Shown: positions 17,479-27,197 of the stretch, in pieces
How the letters are laid out: every line of letters starts with the position of its first letter
Position numbering within the stretch: position 1 is the first letter of the stretch
From: Paracoccaceae bacterium
Lineage (GTDB): Bacteria; Pseudomonadota; Alphaproteobacteria; Rhodobacterales; Rhodobacteraceae
Assembly (NCBI GenBank): GCA_003565055.1
Contig: PXDM01000383.1
Span: 1-34,010, forward strand
Length of the DNA stretch: 34,010 nucleotides
Direction: 5' to 3'
Notes under the pieces: model-generated
Seen by the model: only the letters and a program-made list of their open reading frames with translations
Database searches by the model: none
What the model was told of the DNA's origin: nothing
Translations under genes and position numbers: made by a program

Positions 17479-18615
17479 GTGACCCCTGAGCAATTCCGCA
17501 AACTGAGTTCCGCGATCCCGTTCTGGGTGTCGCTGGGATTTGTGCCGTTGGTCTGGCTGTCGGCGCTCTGGGGCGGCTGGTGGTTCATGCTCGCCGTGGC
17601 CTATGGCTGGTGGGCCTTCACGCTGATTGATTTCATCACCGGGCTGAATGTCGAGAATCCCGATATCGAGACGCCCGTGACGGATCTCTTCTGGTATCGG
17701 CTGATCACGCTGATCTGGTTCCCGATTCAGTTCTTGACGATTTTCGGGGTGATCTGGCTGCTGGCCTCGGGGGATTTGCCGTGGTGGGAGCAGATTGGCG
17801 TGGTCTTCGGGCTTGGGGTGATGACGGGGGTCATTGGCATCGTCTACAGCCACGAATTGCTCCACCAGAAAACCGCGCTGGAGCGCTGGCTGGCGGATCT
17901 GCTTCTGGCCTCGGTGCTTTACTCGCATTTCCGCTCGGAACATTTGCTCGTCCATCACCGCTATGTCGGCACGCCCCGCGACCCGGTGACTGCGCGCTAT
18001 AATGAAGGCTTCATCGCCTATTTTGGCCGGGTCTTGCGCGACTGCCCGCCATCGGCCTTTCGCGCTGAAGCCGCGATGCTCGCGCGCAAGGGGCTGCCAT
18101 GGTGGCATCGCTCGAACCCGTTCTGGCGCTTTGCCGCGTTGCAGGGCGGCATGCTCGCGCTCGCTTTCGCCTTGGGCGGGGCTTGGGGCGTTTTCTTGTT
18201 CGTGGTGCAGGCCTTTGTCGCCTTCTGGCATCTGGAGCTGACGAATTACATCGAGCATTACGGGTTGACGCGGCGCTATCTGGGCGAGGGCAAATACGAG
18301 CCGGTGCGCCCGCATCACAGCTGGAATGCCTCGCATGCGGCGTCGAACTGGCTGATGATCAATCTGCAGCGCCATTCCGACCACCATTACAAGCCTGAAC
18401 GTCGTTTCCCGCTCTTGCAGACCTATGACGAGACTGCCGCCCCGCAACTGCCCTTCGGCTATCCCGCGCTGACCACGCTTGCGATGGTGCCGCCACTGTT
18501 CCGGCGCTACATGAACCCCAAGGTGCGCGCTTGGCGGCGGCAATTCTACCCGGATATCGAGGATTGGACCGAATACACCAATCACGCGACGCCCATGCCC
18601 AAGGGCGCATCTTGA
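17479..18615 (+). CDS. alkB: Alkane 1-monooxygenase (AlkB-type di-iron membrane hydroxylase)
   Basis: His boxes HELLHQ, HLLVHHRYV, LQRHSDHHYKP, plus NYIEHYGL motif; multiple TM segments; GTG start. Confidence 0.92.
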   Translation: MTPEQFRKLSSAIPFWVSLGFVPLVWLSALWGGWWFMLAVAYGWWAFTLIDFITGLNVENPDIETPVTDLFWYRLITLIWFPIQFLTIFGVIWLLASGDLPWWEQIGVVFGLGVMTGVIGIVYSHELLHQKTALERWLADLLLASVLYSHFRSEHLLVHHRYVGTPRDPVTARYNEGFIAYFGRVLRDCPPSAFRAEAAMLARKGLPWWHRSNPFWRFAALQGGMLALAFALGGAWGVFLFVVQAFVAFWHLELTNYIEHYGLTRRYLGEGKYEPVRPHHSWNASHAASNWLMINLQRHSDHHYKPERRFPLLQTYDETAAPQLPFGYPALTTLAMVPPLFRRYMNPKVRAWRRQFYPDIEDWTEYTNHATPMPKGAS

Positions 18616-18645
18616 GATCAGGGCGCGGCCCGCTATCTATGGGCC

Positions 18646-19017
18646 ATGGAACAGACCGAAATCCTCTATAACGGGCGCTGCCCGATCTGCTCGGCGGAGA
18701 TCGCGCAATATCGCAGGCTTGCAGACCGCACCGGCGCGCCGCTCCGGTTCACGGATTTGCATGACGCGGATCTGAGTGCCTGGGCGTTGAGCGCGGATCA
18801 GGCGACGCGGCGGCTCCATGCGCGTCAGGGCAAGCGGATCATCTCGGGCTTTCCCGCCTTTCTCACGCTCTGGCACGCGTTGCCGCGCTGGCGCTGGCTC
18901 GCACGGCTCCTGTCGCTGCCTGTGCTGCGCCAGATCGCGGATCTCGGCTATAATTACATCGCCGCCCCCGCGCTCTACCAGCTTCATCTGCGGCGCGAGG
19001 CCCGTCGCAACGCCTGA
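18646..19017 (+). CDS. DCC-family (DUF393) thiol-disulfide oxidoreductase-like protein
   Basis: EILYNGRCPICSAEIAQYRRL, diagnostic (Y/D)xxCPxC N-terminus. Confidence 0.85.
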   Translation: MEQTEILYNGRCPICSAEIAQYRRLADRTGAPLRFTDLHDADLSAWALSADQATRRLHARQGKRIISGFPAFLTLWHALPRWRWLARLLSLPVLRQIADLGYNYIAAPALYQLHLRREARRNA

Positions 19018-19779
19018 TCAGACGAATTGCTCGCGGATCAGCCGCTCCTCCAGCCCATGACCGGGGTCAAACATCAGCCGATGCGCCACATCGCGCGCCG
19101 AGGTGATGTCGACGCGGATCACATTGCGCACGGAGGTGCTGTCAGCATCGGCCATGACCGGGCGGCGCTCGGGGTCGATGACCTCGAAGCGCACATGCGA
19201 ATCCTTGGTCAAGAGCGCGCCGCGCCAGCGCCGGGGGCGAAAGGCGGCCACGGGTGTGAGCGCGAGCACATCCGAGCCAATCGGCAGGATCGGGCCATGC
19301 GCGGAATAGTTATAGGCGGTCGACCCGGCGGGCGTGCTCAGCATCGCGCCATCTGCCACCAGCTCATCAAGGCGCTGCTTGCCATCGACGATGAGCCGCA
19401 GTTTCGCCGCCTGCCCACCCTGCCGCAGCAGCGAGACTTCATTGATTGCAAGCGCTTCGCTCACAGTGCCGTCGATCCGCGTGGCCTTCATGCGCAGCGG
19501 GTTGAGCACGGCAAGCTCTGCGGCCTGCAATCGGTCGGTCAGGCCGGTCGGCTCCCATGCGTTCATCAGAAAACCGACCGTGCCGCGATTCATCCCGTAG
19601 ACCGGCGCGCTCAGATGCTCGGTCGCATGCAGCGTCTGGAGCATGAACCCGTCGCCGCCAAGGGCAATGATGATATCAGCCTCCTCGACGGGCACATGGG
19701 CGTGGCGCGCCTTGAGGATTTCGAGCGCGGATTGGGCATCCGGCGCTCGGCTGGCCAGTAGCGCGAGTTTCAGCGGCAT
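19018..19779 (-). CDS. nadK: NAD kinase
   Basis: Trimmed start MPLKLALLASRAPDAQSALE; DIIIALGGDGFMLQTLH, YGMNRGTVGFLMN, STPAGSTAYNYSAHGPILP. Confidence 0.94.
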   Translation of the reverse strand: MPLKLALLASRAPDAQSALEILKARHAHVPVEEADIIIALGGDGFMLQTLHATEHLSAPVYGMNRGTVGFLMNAWEPTGLTDRLQAAELAVLNPLRMKATRIDGTVSEALAINEVSLLRQGGQAAKLRLIVDGKQRLDELVADGAMLSTPAGSTAYNYSAHGPILPIGSDVLALTPVAAFRPRRWRGALLTKDSHVRFEVIDPERRPVMADADSTSVRNVIRVDITSARDVAHRLMFDPGHGLEERLIREQFV

Positions 19780-19980
19780 ACGGGGCTCCTGCTTGGGCAG
19801 GGATCTTTCTGGCCTGCTTGCCAGGGCTTGGCAAGCGCCATCGTATCGGCGCTGTGATCGCAAGATTCCGCGCGCTTTGTCGCAGTCGAGAACGGATGCG
19901 GCGCAATGAAGCCTTTGCCTGCGCCTGCCTATGCGCTAAAACCCTGCCATCCTAGACACGCGACACCCCCGGGAGGCCCC

Positions 19981-21276
19981 ATGGACCAGACAGCACGCGA
20001 CACAGGTTTCTTCACTGACACGGTTGCCGAACGCGACCCGGAGCTTTTTGCGGCCATGCGCTCGGAACTCGGGCGGCAGCGCGACGAGATTGAGCTGATC
20101 GCATCCGAGAACATCGTCTCCAAGGCCGTGATGGACGCGCAGGGCTCAGTGCTGACCAACAAATACGCCGAGGGCTATCCGGGGCGGCGTTATTATGGTG
20201 GTTGTCAGTATGTCGATATCGCCGAAAATCTGGCGATCAGCCGGGCCTGTGAACTGTTCGGCTGCGGTTTCGCGAATGTGCAGCCCAATTCCGGCAGCCA
20301 GGCCAATCAGGGGGTGTTCACTGCGCTGCTCACGCCCGGTGACACGATCCTCGGCATGTCGCTTGATGCCGGCGGGCACCTGACCCATGGGGCCAAGCCC
20401 AACCAGTCGGGCAAGTGGTTCAAGGCCGTGCAATATGGGGTGCGCGAGGCCGATCTCGAAATCGACTATGACCAGATCGCGGCGCTCGCAGCCGAACATC
20501 AGCCGAAAATGCTGATCGCGGGCGGCTCTGCCATTCCGCGCATCATCGACTTCAAGCGTATGCGCGAGATCGCGGATTCGGTGGGGGCGTATCTGCTGGT
20601 CGATATGGCGCATTTCGCAGGGCTGGTCGCAGCGGGGCTCTACCCGTCGCCTTTCCCGCATGCACATGTCGCGACGACCACGACCCACAAGACGCTGCGC
20701 GGCCCGCGTGGCGGCATGATCCTGACCGATGACGAGGCGCTTGCGAAGAAATTCAACTCCGCGATTTTCCCCGGGATTCAGGGCGGCCCGCTGATGCATG
20801 TGATCGCCGCCAAGGCCGTCGCTTTCGGCGAAGCGCTGCGCCCGGGCTTCCGCGATTACCAGAAGCAGGTCATCGCCAATGCCAAGGCACTGGCGGATCA
20901 GCTGGAAAAGGGCGGTCTGGCGACAGTGACCGGCGGCACGGATACGCATCTGTTGCTGGTCGATCTGCGGCCCAAGGGCGTGAAGGGCAATGCGACCGAG
21001 AAAGCGCTTGGCCGCGCGCATATCACCTGCAACAAGAACGGCATTCCATTCGACACCGAAAGCCCGATGGTGACCAGCGGCATCCGTCTGGGGACGCCCG
21101 CGGGCACGACGCGGGGCTTCACCGAGACCGAATTTCGCCAGATCGCGGATTGGATCGTGCGCGTGGTCGATGGTCTGGCCGCGAATGGTGAAGAGGGCAA
21201 TGCCGAGGTCGAGGCGCAGGTCAAGGCCGAAGTGGCAGAGCTCTGCGCGCGTTTCCCGATCTATCCCGAACTGTGA
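19981..21276 (+). CDS. glyA: Serine hydroxymethyltransferase
   Basis: Trimmed start [57 protein letters not shown]-lysine motif. Confidence 0.96.
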   Translation: MDQTARDTGFFTDTVAERDPELFAAMRSELGRQRDEIELIASENIVSKAVMDAQGSVLTNKYAEGYPGRRYYGGCQYVDIAENLAISRACELFGCGFANVQPNSGSQANQGVFTALLTPGDTILGMSLDAGGHLTHGAKPNQSGKWFKAVQYGVREADLEIDYDQIAALAAEHQPKMLIAGGSAIPRIIDFKRMREIADSVGAYLLVDMAHFAGLVAAGLYPSPFPHAHVATTTTHKTLRGPRGGMILTDDEALAKKFNSAIFPGIQGGPLMHVIAAKAVAFGEALRPGFRDYQKQVIANAKALADQLEKGGLATVTGGTDTHLLLVDLRPKGVKGNATEKALGRAHITCNKNGIPFDTESPMVTSGIRLGTPAGTTRGFTETEFRQIADWIVRVVDGLAANGEEGNAEVEAQVKAEVAELCARFPIYPEL

Positions 21277-21310
21277 GGCGGACGCGTCCCTCCAGCGCCA
21301 AGGCGTGAAC

Positions 21311-22075
21311 ATGCAACTGAATATGGTGCGCTATGGTAGCCCTTCGGGGCTGCCGAAGCTGTTGATTGTGCACGGGCTTTTCGGCTCCGCGCGCAATTGG
21401 GGCGCGATCGCGAAACGCATGTCGGACAGCCGCGAAGTCATTGCGGTGGATCTGCGCAATCATGGTGAAAGCCCTTGGGCGCCGACACATAGCTATGCTG
21501 ATCTCGCCGGAGACCTCGCCGAGATTGCGAATGCCGAGGGCGGCGGGCTTGATGTGCTTGGGCATTCGATGGGCGGCAAAGCGGCGATGATGCTGGCGCT
21601 GAGCGCGCCGGAGCTTGTGGGTCGGCTGCTCGTGGCGGATATTGCGCCTGTGGCCTACGCGCATAGCCAGACCCCGTTGATTGATGCGATGCGGAGCCTT
21701 GATATCACCGCCGTGAAGACGCGCGGCGAAGCGGATGCGGCCTTGTCTGCGAAGATTGAAACCCCAGGGGTGCGCGCGTTCTTGTTGCAATCTCTGGATC
21801 TGCGCGCCGATCCGCCGCGCTGGCGCTTGAACCTTGATGTTCTGGCGCAGGAGATGGGCGCGATCACAGGTTGGCCGGACCCAGTGGGCCGCTACGATGG
21901 TGCGACACTTTTCCTCAGCGGGGCACTGTCGGATTATGTGCTGCCTGAGCATCGCGTGCCGATAAAGGCCCTGTTTCCCAACGCTAAATTCTCGAAGATC
22001 CCGAATGTTGGTCACTGGTTGCACGCAGAAGCACCGCGCCCGTTCGAAGAAACGCTAAGAGTCTGGTTCAATTAA
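21311..22075 (+). CDS. Alpha/beta-fold hydrolase (YbfF-like)
   Basis: MQLNMVRYGSPSGLPKLLIVHGLFGSARNWGAIAKRM...DLRNHGESPW...LGHSMGGKAAMMLA. Confidence 0.9.
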   Translation: MQLNMVRYGSPSGLPKLLIVHGLFGSARNWGAIAKRMSDSREVIAVDLRNHGESPWAPTHSYADLAGDLAEIANAEGGGLDVLGHSMGGKAAMMLALSAPELVGRLLVADIAPVAYAHSQTPLIDAMRSLDITAVKTRGEADAALSAKIETPGVRAFLLQSLDLRADPPRWRLNLDVLAQEMGAITGWPDPVGRYDGATLFLSGALSDYVLPEHRVPIKALFPNAKFSKIPNVGHWLHAEAPRPFEETLRVWFN

Positions 22076-22173
22076 GTCTGGTCCATTTTGCCGTGCTTGC
22101 CTCTGATGCCCTCCATCCCGACACGGTTGGGCTGATCTACGCGCGCGCGCAGATGTGCTGTGGGCTGCTGGGG

Positions 22174-24381
22174 TCAGGGCATGTTGCCGACGCGCCTTAT
22201 CTTCTCTGCGGTGCGTGCCGGTGCATCACTTTGCGCGTCTAGGATGCGTGTCAGCTTTTCTTCTAAATCCTTGCGTCGCACTGGCTTGGGCAGAACGTCC
22301 ACAAATCCTTCGCTGATATAGCGGGCAACCTGATCCGCCATGACATTGGCCGTCGCTGCTACCGCCACGGGTTCGGGTCGACCGGATTGCTCAGCTTCGC
22401 GCCGGATGACGCCAAGCGCTTCGATCCCATCCATGATCGGCATGGAAATATCCAGGAGGATCAGATCGAAATCCCGTTCGCGCCAGCGATCGCAAGCCTG
22501 CCTGCCGTCTTCGGCGAATGTGAGATTCAGGCCAAGCTTCCCAAGCATGGCCGCAAGAACCTTGCGATTGGTGGCGTTGTCATCAGCAACAAGCACATCG
22601 CGGCCTTGGAGTGACAAAGAGGGCCTAGGCTCAGCGCCTGTCGTCGGCATCGCACCGGCCCCGAGAGCATCGTTCGCTGCAATCGGAGCGGTGACGACAA
22701 TTTCAATACGTGTGCCCGCGCCGGGAGCGCTGTGGATATCAATCTCACCCTCCATCAGATCGACCAGTTTCCGAACGATCGTCATCCCCAAGCCGCTGCC
22801 ACCGAAGCGCCGTGCCGTCCCCGCCTCAGCCTGCGCGAAAGCGTCATAGATGCGGTTGATCTGCTCACCTGACATGCCAATGCCCGTATCCTTCAGCGTA
22901 AACTGAAGAACTTGCGGGTCTTGCATATTCGCGCGCAGGGAGATGGCGCCCTTTTCCGTGAACTTGATGGAATTGCTCAAGAGGTTGTGCAGGATTTGCA
23001 TCAATCGGGTTTCATCTCCGACCCGATGGGACGCCGTCCCGTGCGCTTGCTCGACCGTCAAGGTGATGCCTTTGGCGCGTGCATTTGCGCCATGCAGTGA
23101 ATCGAGCCGCGCGAGCATGGTTTCAAGATCAAATGGGCGCAACTCGAGCTCCAGCTTGCCAGCTTCGACCCGCGCCAGATCGAGAATGTCGTTGAGCAGT
23201 CCAAGCAGGCTCCATCCGGATTCGCGGATCGTTACGAGCATGGATTTCTGCTCCTGATCCAGCTTGGTTTCGGCGAGGAGATCACACATCCCGAGCACCC
23301 CATTCAGGGGCGTCCGGATTTCGTGGCTCATATTGGCGAGGAATTCGGATTTCGTGCGGCTGGCGGCTTCGGCGACCTCTCTTGCGTGGGTGATCTCTGT
23401 GACATCGACCCGTAGGCCCACGCGTCCGCCATCCGCTGTCTCTCGTTCCATGATCTGCAGCACAGTGCCATCGTGCAGGGTCTGTCTGAGGGGGCGTTGC
23501 GCGAAATGTGCATCCAGCCGTTCCTTCAGCCAATCCTCTTCGCGGCCAATGGCATCTTCATATTGCTGCCGGGCCAGACCATACCGCAAAATATCTTCGA
23601 ACCGTGCGCCCTTCACAATGGCCGGCGCGCTCGCGGCGTAGAGTTCGCGGTAACGTCGGTTCGCGAGGACCAGGCGATCATCGGCGTCGAAATAGACGAA
23701 GCCATCATTGAGCGCTTCGACAGCGTTGAGCAGTTGTTGGCGTGTGCTTTCGAGGTCAGCCATGCGCTTTTGCGACTGCTCCAAGGCTGCGTCGAGTTTG
23801 GCATTGGTGCGCGTCTGGTTTGCGAGATTCTCAAGGATCAGATAAACATAGAGTAGAAAGGCAAAGCCGATGACGACCCAGCCCCAAGGTCCCGCAGGGC
23901 TGACCGGGTTGGCGGCAATCAGCTTGATCACAGCAAGGCTGCTCAGACCGACCGGGAGCACCAGGACGGATGTATATAGTGGTACTTTGCCGAAGGCATT
24001 CATGATGTGTAGAAATGCTCCGCATGTCCAGACCACGCTCAAGACAACGATTGCCATGTCTGGATGCGTTGCCATGACCAAAGCCGGGACCATGTAGATC
24101 GCCGCCATCACAGTGTTGATCAGCCAATTGGTGCCAAGAATCCAGAGTGGTGGCTCCCCGCGCCAGGCGCTTACCCTTCGATGGAGCAGGTAAGACACGA
24201 TTTCGATAAAAAATAACGCGATGAGGGTGGCGATTGCCACTGCAGCCGAGCCCATCGAGAAGAGAATGAGCAGAAAGCAGACCGCGATGCCAAGCCTTTT
24301 CGGCAATTCCCGCATATGCTCAAGACGCATCAAGCGCGTCTCGTCGCGGATCTGTTGCCCCAGGGCGCTGATAGCGGCCAT
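22174..24381 (-). CDS. Membrane hybrid sensor histidine kinase (TM region, PAS, HisKA, HATPase, REC); upstream start at 24420 possible
   Basis: Multiple TM segments; PAS-like AVEALNDGFVYFDADDRLVLANRRYRELY; FLANMSHEIRTPLNGVLGM; GGSGLGMTIVRKLVDLM; REC DVLVADDNATNRKVL...LILLDISMPIMDG. Confidence 0.93.
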   Translation of the reverse strand: MAAISALGQQIRDETRLMRLEHMRELPKRLGIAVCFLLILFSMGSAAVAIATLIALFFIEIVSYLLHRRVSAWRGEPPLWILGTNWLINTVMAAIYMVPALVMATHPDMAIVVLSVVWTCGAFLHIMNAFGKVPLYTSVLVLPVGLSSLAVIKLIAANPVSPAGPWGWVVIGFAFLLYVYLILENLANQTRTNAKLDAALEQSQKRMADLESTRQQLLNAVEALNDGFVYFDADDRLVLANRRYRELYAASAPAIVKGARFEDILRYGLARQQYEDAIGREEDWLKERLDAHFAQRPLRQTLHDGTVLQIMERETADGGRVGLRVDVTEITHAREVAEAASRTKSEFLANMSHEIRTPLNGVLGMCDLLAETKLDQEQKSMLVTIRESGWSLLGLLNDILDLARVEAGKLELELRPFDLETMLARLDSLHGANARAKGITLTVEQAHGTASHRVGDETRLMQILHNLLSNSIKFTEKGAISLRANMQDPQVLQFTLKDTGIGMSGEQINRIYDAFAQAEAGTARRFGGSGLGMTIVRKLVDLMEGEIDIHSAPGAGTRIEIVVTAPIAANDALGAGAMPTTGAEPRPSLSLQGRDVLVADDNATNRKVLAAMLGKLGLNLTFAEDGRQACDRWRERDFDLILLDISMPIMDGIEALGVIRREAEQSGRPEPVAVAATANVMADQVARYISEGFVDVLPKPVRRKDLEEKLTRILDAQSDAPARTAEKIRRVGNMP

Positions 24382-24547
24382 TAAAACTACCTCCGAAGAC
24401 TCTGGCGGTGACGGTAGCAACAGATCGTAAGCTTCAGGTTAATCGACGCCTTGGGTTGCACATCGGCTCAGTGGCAAGCGAAATCTCGGCGGATGGACAG
24501 GAACGGAGAGTCGGACATCGCACTTGCCCCGCAGATCAAGCTGGTCT

Positions 24548-24568
24548 ACCCGAACCGGGTGCTTTTTT
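24548..24568 (+). promoter_or_regulatory. Terminator-like hairpin (ACCCG-AAC-CGGGT-GC-TTTTTT) in the pyrF leader, possible attenuator
   Basis: 5-bp GC-rich stem (sixth pair possible as T-G) followed by six T residues, ending 17 nt before the pyrF ATG. Confidence 0.35.
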
Positions 24569-24585
24569 GAACGAGGAAACAGATC

Positions 24586-25287
24586 ATGCCGTTTGCTGAT
24601 GACCGTCTGATTGTCGCGTTGGATGTTCCCAACCTGCTGTCTGGGATGGAACTTGTTCAGACACTCGGCGACACGGTTTCCTTCTACAAGATCGGCCTCG
24701 GCATGCTCACCGGCGGCGGGCTGGCCTTGGCTAATGAGTTGAAGCAGGAACATGGCAAACGCGTTTTTCTGGACATGAAATTCTTTGATATCGGGGCCAC
24801 GGTTGCCGCAGCCGTGCGCGGTATCGCGCAGTTTGGCCTCGATTTTCTGACGGTCCACGGGGACCCGCATGTTGTGCGTGCCGCGCGGGACGGGGCAGGT
24901 GGGTCGCAGCTGAAAATTCTCGCGGTCACGGTCCTCACCTCGCTTGATCGCGCGGATCTCGATGCCGGTCTGCTCAAACCCGGCGATGTCGCCGATCTGA
25001 CGCTGGAACGTGCAGCGCGTGCTTTCGAGGCCGGGGCGCATGGCGTCATTGCAAGCCCGCAAGAGGCTGCCCGCATTCGGGCGCTGCCAGAAGCCGAGGG
25101 CAAACTTGTCGTCACGCCGGGCGTTCGTCCGCGCGGATCAAGCTCTGATGACCAGAAGCGTATCGCGACCCCCGCAGAGGCCTTGCGCGCCGGGGCGGAT
25201 CATATCGTGGTCGGTCGCCCGATCTGGCAGGCGTCTGATCCGAAAGACGCCGCGCGCGCGGTGCTACGTGACATGGCCATGGCCTGA
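24586..25287 (+). CDS. pyrF: Orotidine-5'-phosphate decarboxylase
   Basis: DRLIVALDVPNLLSGMELVQTLGDTVSFYKIGLGML...VFLDMKFFDIGATVAAAVRG...VTPGVRPRGSSSDDQKRIATPAEALRAGADHIVVGRPI. Confidence 0.95.
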   Translation: MPFADDRLIVALDVPNLLSGMELVQTLGDTVSFYKIGLGMLTGGGLALANELKQEHGKRVFLDMKFFDIGATVAAAVRGIAQFGLDFLTVHGDPHVVRAARDGAGGSQLKILAVTVLTSLDRADLDAGLLKPGDVADLTLERAARAFEAGAHGVIASPQEAARIRALPEAEGKLVVTPGVRPRGSSSDDQKRIATPAEALRAGADHIVVGRPIWQASDPKDAARAVLRDMAMA

Positions 25288-25296
25288 TCCGATCCC

Positions 25297-26142
25297 TCAG
25301 TGTTTCGCTGCCCAACTCAGCGAGGCGCGCCTGCGGGTGACAAATTCCCCGAGCATCCCGAGCACCAGCAATCCCATTCCGAAATAGACCGGATACATGA
25401 GCGATGTATTGACGGGATTGTAGTTGATGAAGGCGAAACAGCGCGCCTGATCAATCGCGTGGAAGAGTGGGGTCCAGAGGAAATAGGTGAGATAGGTATC
25501 GGGCAGGCTGTTGGCGAGAAAGAACTTCCCCGATGCGACCATGTTGAGGCGTGAAATCAACTGGGTCAGGAGCTTGCTGGCTCCAGGCATCCACGGCTTG
25601 AGCGCGTAGAGCGCAACACCAATCGCCACCCCTGCGAACCAGACTGCGAGCAGCATCGCGAAAGCGCCGACAGGATTGTAGATTTCAACGGGCGTCCAGA
25701 TCGCATGATAAAGAAACAGGATCACCAGCACAGTCAGTACCTGAATATACAATTCCCCAAGCGCGGCGCCCCCGATGGCGACAAGCGCGTTCATCGGTCG
25801 GTGTTTCATCATGTTCGAGGTCGGACCTTCAGCGCCAGCCACCTGACCGATGACCTTGATATGGGCCATGAACAGGAACACACCGCTCATCAGGTAGATC
25901 AGCGTATCGCCGCGGATCGCCGAGCCGCGCATGCCTGCGAAAACAAAAATCAGCATGAACACGGCCACCAGCATCATGGTCTGTGCGATGTTCAGCATCA
26001 GACCGATGATCGCGTTGCCGTGATTCTTGCGGACATTGCGCACCGCGTGATGGAAAATCAGCTCCATCGTATGCAGGACCATCATAAAGGTCGATCCAAG
26101 TGTCGCAGAGCGTTGCATTCCAGGCCTTTCGCCTTGAGCCAT
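25297..26142 (-). CDS. ABC-2/KpsM-type permease, capsule or polysaccharide export
   Basis: Trimmed start MAQGERPGMQRSATLGSTFMMVLHTMELIFHHAVRNVRKNHG; about six TM segments; KHRPMNALVAIGGAALGELYIQVL and terminal FVTRRRASL. Confidence 0.75.
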   Translation of the reverse strand: MAQGERPGMQRSATLGSTFMMVLHTMELIFHHAVRNVRKNHGNAIIGLMLNIAQTMMLVAVFMLIFVFAGMRGSAIRGDTLIYLMSGVFLFMAHIKVIGQVAGAEGPTSNMMKHRPMNALVAIGGAALGELYIQVLTVLVILFLYHAIWTPVEIYNPVGAFAMLLAVWFAGVAIGVALYALKPWMPGASKLLTQLISRLNMVASGKFFLANSLPDTYLTYFLWTPLFHAIDQARCFAFINYNPVNTSLMYPVYFGMGLLVLGMLGEFVTRRRASLSWAAKH

Positions 26143-26251
26143 GATTGGTCGTTCGATAAGTGTCTCCGCAAAAATAAAGCGAAACGCGATAAGGATCAAT
26201 GAACCTCGTCCACGACGGATCGAGGATTTTAGCAACAAGGACAGAAACAAG

Positions 26252-27052
26252 ATGCAGGAAATTGATCGCAGCCTTCTGGAGCAGGTCTTCCGCAAGCTCG
26301 CGCTCGCGGCCGGGGCCGCGATCATGGAAGTCTATGAAAGTCCTGATTTCGAAGTGCGGTTCAAAGGTGATGACAGCCCATTGACCGAAGCTGACGAGCT
26401 TGCCGACCGGATCATAAGCGAGGGTTTGCGCGCGGCCTTTCCCGGTGTCGCCCTCGTGACGGAAGAGCAGAGCGCAAGCCATGATCTGCAGGCCGCGCAG
26501 TTCCTGATCGTTGACCCGCTCGACGGGACCAAGGAATTCGTCCAGCGCAGAGGCGATTTCACTGTGAATATCGCACTTGTCGAAAACGGTGTGCCAGTGG
26601 CAGGCGTGGTCTATGCCCCAGCCAAGGGGCGTATGTTCTATACCACGGCAAGCGGCGCTGCCGTCGAGGAACATGGCCCCTTCGCGCCCGATACACCTGG
26701 CGCGCAGCATATCCTGCAGATGCGTGCGCCTGATCCGGCAGCGCTGGTCGTTGTTGCGTCGAAGTCGCATCGCGATGCGGCCACGGATGCGTTCATCGCA
26801 CGCTTTCCGGTGGCAGAAGCGCGAAGCGCGGGCTCCTCGCTGAAATTCTGCCTCCTCGCGGCAGGGGAAGCGGATTTCTACCCGCGTCTGGGCCGGACGA
26901 TGGAATGGGACACGGCGGCGGGAGATGCGGTTTTGCGCGCCGCGGGCGGGGAAGTGCTCGACTTCGACACGCATGAAACGCTGCGGTATGGAAAGCCCGG
27001 ATATGGGAATCCGTTTTTCCTTGCACGCCATCCGGATATCTCGCTGTCCTGA
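26252..27052 (+). CDS. cysQ: 3'(2'),5'-bisphosphate nucleotidase (PAP phosphatase)
   Basis: Trimmed start MQEIDRSLLEQVFRKLALAAGAAIMEVYES; DDSPLTEADELAD, LVTEEQ, FLIVDPLDGTKEFVQRRGDFTVNIAL, EWDTAAGDAVLRAAGG. Confidence 0.95.
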   Translation: MQEIDRSLLEQVFRKLALAAGAAIMEVYESPDFEVRFKGDDSPLTEADELADRIISEGLRAAFPGVALVTEEQSASHDLQAAQFLIVDPLDGTKEFVQRRGDFTVNIALVENGVPVAGVVYAPAKGRMFYTTASGAAVEEHGPFAPDTPGAQHILQMRAPDPAALVVVASKSHRDAATDAFIARFPVAEARSAGSSLKFCLLAAGEADFYPRLGRTMEWDTAAGDAVLRAAGGEVLDFDTHETLRYGKPGYGNPFFLARHPDISLS

Positions 27053-27197
27053 TGTTGTGCGTTAGGTTCTATGTGTAAGGAGTTGTAATTCATATACAGT
27101 ATCGCATCTTTGTCCTGACTTGATGCCGTGTTTTTCGCACTTGCGCCGCGTCCATGTTCGGGGTCTGTTACATATGGGCCACCCGACCGGAGCGTAG

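Noticed and set aside
17422-18585. 387-aa minus-strand ORF antisense to alkB
   Set aside because: alkB His boxes support the plus strand; the antisense translation is low-complexity and charged.
20146-21312. 388-aa minus-strand ORF antisense to glyA
   Set aside because: Shadow ORF of a conserved housekeeping gene.
22130-22160. CGCGCGCGC alternating tract in the hydrolase/kinase spacer (possible Z-DNA)
   Set aside because: Very short and common in GC-rich genomes; no other support.
25829-27031. 400-aa minus-strand ORF spanning cysQ and part of the ABC permease
   Set aside because: Antisense to cysQ and out of frame with the permease; no plausible domain.
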